Of a DNA stretch of 64,000 nt, positions 62,122 through 64,000 are shown piece by piece. Every line of letters starts with the position of its first letter. Within the stretch, counting starts at the first letter, position 1. This stretch comes from Echinicola rosea (GTDB taxonomy: Bacteria > Bacteroidota > Bacteroidia > Cytophagales > Cyclobacteriaceae). The notes below the pieces were generated by a model, which worked only from the letters and a program-made list of their open reading frames with translations, made no database searches and had not been told where the DNA came from. The DNA lies in contig NZ_CP040106.1 in the NCBI RefSeq assembly GCF_005281475.1, positions 5,136,001 through 5,200,000 on the forward strand. Reading direction: 5' to 3'. The translations under genes were made by a program, and so were the position numbers.

Positions 62122-62426
62122 AGGCCAAAGAAGCTTTGCAGCACCGTGGCCACGACTACCAGGAATACGCAACTGCCAAACCAGGCCGCCGCCACCTTTC
62201 CGGTATCGGGTTCACCATTGTTCCATTTGTTGAACACTTTGATGGCCCCTATCAGCCCGGTAATGGAGCCGATGGCATACATCAGGTTGGTACCGGACTG
62301 AAAATAGCCCCTGACCTTGTTGGTCGCCTCTGCGATTCCGGCATTGCCGTCCTGCGCCCAAACACTAATGGAAAATAGTAGTAGGCAGCCCAACAAGGCT
62401 ATAATTAATAATGGTCGTTTTCTCAT
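62118..62426 (-). CDS. traE: TraE: pilin-like or VirB2-like membrane protein
   Basis: A 102-residue protein with a signal peptide (LLIIALLGCLLLFSISVWAQ) and two further hydrophobic segments: GTNLMYAIGSITGLIGAIKVFNKW and GSCVFLVVVATVLQSFFGL. This is the DUF4134/TraE family (VirB2-like) of CTn elements. Overlaps traF by 4 bp and the upstream gene by 4 bp. Confidence 0.85.
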   Translation of the reverse strand: MRKRPLLIIALLGCLLLFSISVWAQDGNAGIAEATNKVRGYFQSGTNLMYAIGSITGLIGAIKVFNKWNNGEPDTGKVAAAWFGSCVFLVVVATVLQSFFGL

Positions 62427-62830
62427 GCTTGTTCGTTGGTTAGCAGGTTCCTGATTTCCCTATTTGTCATTTCAATTCCCAACCGGCGGGCTTCCTTTTC
62501 CAATAGCTTGACCGCCACCTCCCGGTACACTTTCAAGTCTTTCCCATTAAAGCCGCTCCATAGCGCCAGGATTTCCTCGGCCATTTGCTGCTCATCTCTG
62601 CCAGCTGCAACCATGGCCTTTTGCATGCTGACCAGCACTTCCTGAAAGTCCAGCAAATAGTCCTCTGGCTCTACCTCAGTGTTAAACAGTTTGGGATCAG
62701 CCTCCATTTTTTTGGTTCTTTTGCCAAACAACTCCTTTCTGAAATACCGCAGGAGTACATAGCCGTAGTAGATAAGGCTTAGGACGATCATCACCTGGAT
62801 GAACTGCTGCCAGGAAACGGATTGGAGCAT
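62423..62830 (-). CDS. Small membrane protein upstream of traE
   Basis: A 135-residue protein with one membrane segment (IQVMIVLSLIYYGYVLLRYF) and a soluble tail with NGKDLKVYREVAVKLLEKEARRLGIEMTNREIRNLLTNE. Genes of this position in CTn-type clusters include traD-like proteins, but I cannot assign it. Overlaps traE by 4 bp, so it is the first gene of the transfer operon downstream of rteC. Confidence 0.65.
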   Translation of the reverse strand: MLQSVSWQQFIQVMIVLSLIYYGYVLLRYFRKELFGKRTKKMEADPKLFNTEVEPEDYLLDFQEVLVSMQKAMVAAGRDEQQMAEEILALWSGFNGKDLKVYREVAVKLLEKEARRLGIEMTNREIRNLLTNEQA

Positions 62831-62929
62831 AGTTTTTTCCGGTTGGGTAGGTCACAAAGGTGTGGCGGATTCCAACAAAAAGGTCACACTGAGAACCGAA
62901 GTGTGGTCTAAAAAACTTTGATGAAGCCC

Positions 62930-63784
62930 CTATCCCTCCTCCCCTTTGCCGTTCAGGTCGGTATTGTCCATCCACTTTTCAAGGTATTCCTTCAGCCCAT
63001 CGATAAAGTTGGTACGCCCTGTCTTGCGGATGCGGATCTCCTGGAAGGTACGGTAGTACTGTGCAAGGTCCTTCTGGAAGGTTTCTTCCAAACATTGGGC
63101 AATATCACTGATGCTCACCTTGCCATGGTTAAAGACATTTGCAGCCTTTAGGGCATAGACCAACTCCACCAATGCCACCTTGGGAGCGGTCCATTTGAGC
63201 TTGGAGGATTGGGCTGACCCACCCGGGGCAAGGATCTTTTTGATCTCCCGGGACAGGTGGTCCTGCAGGTGCTCATAGGCCATGAACTTGGCATAGCGGT
63301 AGCTCCCCAAGGTGGCAAAACGTGCATCCCTGTTTACCATCGGCCTGTCGGGGATAAAGGGGACCGGCCCGGATTTCCTTAGGAAAAGATGCCTGTCCAG
63401 AGAAGTCTCCCCAAGCCGGTAATAGGTGTACAAAAAGTGGTGCCTGCTGAAATAGGCATGGACAAAATCCAGTTGCCTGCGGTATTCATCGGTTCTGCCT
63501 TCCCCGGTGCGGGGTACTTTGGCACTGAGGTAGTACAGCTCCCCGTAATAGATCTGCTCTGCCTCAAAGCGGGGCTTGATCTGCTTGAAAAACTCGATCT
63601 CCTCTCCTTCATCGGAAAACCCCTTCTCCAGTACATATTCCTTCAGTTCTAGGAGCACCTTGTTCACCTCGGTATAAATGGCCCCGGACTGTTTCAGCAT
63701 TCCCGACGCCCGTTGTTGGATCTGTTGGGCCCTGCCCTTGAGTTCCCCGTACAGCTGGTTACAATACTCTTTCATTTTATACAC
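62930..63784 (-). CDS. rteC: RteC-family regulatory protein
   Basis: A 284-residue protein matching RteC of CTnDOT: an N-terminal helical domain (YCNQLYGELKGRAQQIQQRASGMLKQSGAIYTEVNKVLLELKEYVLEKGF), RRQLDFVHAYFSRHHFLYTYYRLGETSLDRHLFLR, and a C-terminal winged-helix-like domain (APKVALVELVYALKAANVFNHGKVSISDIAQCLEETFQKDL). RteC activates excision genes in CTnDOT. It lies upstream of the tra genes and would control this transfer region. The terminal 215 bp of the window upstream of it show no gene. Confidence 0.85.
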   Translation of the reverse strand: MYKMKEYCNQLYGELKGRAQQIQQRASGMLKQSGAIYTEVNKVLLELKEYVLEKGFSDEGEEIEFFKQIKPRFEAEQIYYGELYYLSAKVPRTGEGRTDEYRRQLDFVHAYFSRHHFLYTYYRLGETSLDRHLFLRKSGPVPFIPDRPMVNRDARFATLGSYRYAKFMAYEHLQDHLSREIKKILAPGGSAQSSKLKWTAPKVALVELVYALKAANVFNHGKVSISDIAQCLEETFQKDLAQYYRTFQEIRIRKTGRTNFIDGLKEYLEKWMDNTDLNGKGEEG

Positions 63785-64000
63785 GGTTAATGGTTAAAAA
63801 AAGAAAACTAAATTTATCGTAACCAAACGACCTAAATACAGGTATAAAAGGTTTGTACGGGTAAACCGTTCAATTTTACATATGAAGTATTCCTAAAGCG
63901 GTGCCAACCAAACAGCTGCACTGGACCAAAAATGGCCCTAGACAGGGACCATTACAGGGAAACTTACCAATCCGTACTTTTATTGGCAGGGAAAAAGTAT
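63785..64000. other. Upstream region of rteC, no gene seen
   Basis: AT-rich at 63785-63880. It probably contains the rteC promoter, but no confident element could be chosen. Nothing coding is seen up to the window end. Confidence 0.4.

Noticed and set aside
1..64000. CRISPR array or cas genes
   Set aside because: No regularly spaced direct repeats and no Cas-like proteins were seen on either strand.

Overview
This 64-kb window comes from a member of the phylum Bacteroidota, most likely a Cytophagales/Cyclobacteriaceae-type environmental bacterium. The evidence is the CTnDOT-type conjugation genes (traE-traN set, rteC, mobA/mobB/mobC), DUF4011/DUF3320 and DUF6660 families, Bacteroidota-style promoter spacing and the near absence of Shine-Dalgarno sequences. 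The genus cannot be fixed from the sequence alone. I found no tRNA, rRNA or CRISPR array.

Layout. (1) 1-8.7 kb, defence-like flank: a truncated membrane-protein gene paired with an NA37-type nucleoid-associated protein gene (minus strand), then a very large plus-strand DUF4011-SF1 helicase-nuclease-DUF3320 protein resembling the HheA antiphage family. (2) 8.7-15.6 kb, mobilisation module: ArdC-like antirestriction protein, a zeta-toxin gene broken by an in-frame TGA with a small partner gene, mobC-mobB-mobA, a small gene, a divergent helical protein, and a roughly 550-bp non-coding stretch rich in inverted repeats that is an oriT candidate. (3) 15.6-37.6 kb, metal-handling island, all on the minus strand: three P1B-type ATPases, two CDF exporters, NhaA, an FTR1-cytochrome fusion, bestrophin, MgtC, DUF302, DUF2231, DUF3703 and Fur proteins. 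It is peppered with insertion sequences (one IS5-like, two identical IS200-like copies) and decayed genes. (4) 37.5-41.1 kb, a compact mercury operon: ArsR-type regulator, merTP fusion, merP-like, merA with two HMA domains, and a 32-residue membrane peptide. Two palindromic operators flank its likely promoter. (5) 41.1-48.7 kb, nested mobile elements: an IS1182 remnant, a 3'-truncated group II intron with a frameshifted reverse transcriptase, and an IS66 element (43839-48716) with perfect 8-bp target duplications that itself carries an intact 2446-nt group II intron inside tnpC. (6) 48.7-52 kb: large serine recombinase, small proteins and a DUF932 protein preceded by a long nested hairpin. (7) 52.7-63.8 kb, the conjugation apparatus: traN, M, L, K, J, three related coiled-coil proteins (the last TraI-like), traG, traF, traE, one unassigned membrane protein and rteC.

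Taken together, this is an integrative conjugative element (or conjugative plasmid segment) whose transfer genes (tra + mob) bracket a heavy-metal and mercury cargo. The cargo is in flux: at least five genes carry in-frame nonsense codons or frameshifts, while the tra and mob genes all read intact. The transfer operon appears to run leftward from rteC/traE towards traN, and the mob operon leftward from mobA to mobC.

The least explained features are the 190-nt nested hairpin upstream of the DUF932 gene, the 88-bp segment shared almost perfectly behind two diverged P-type ATPase genes, the inverted-repeat region beside the mob genes, and the NA37/membrane-protein pair.
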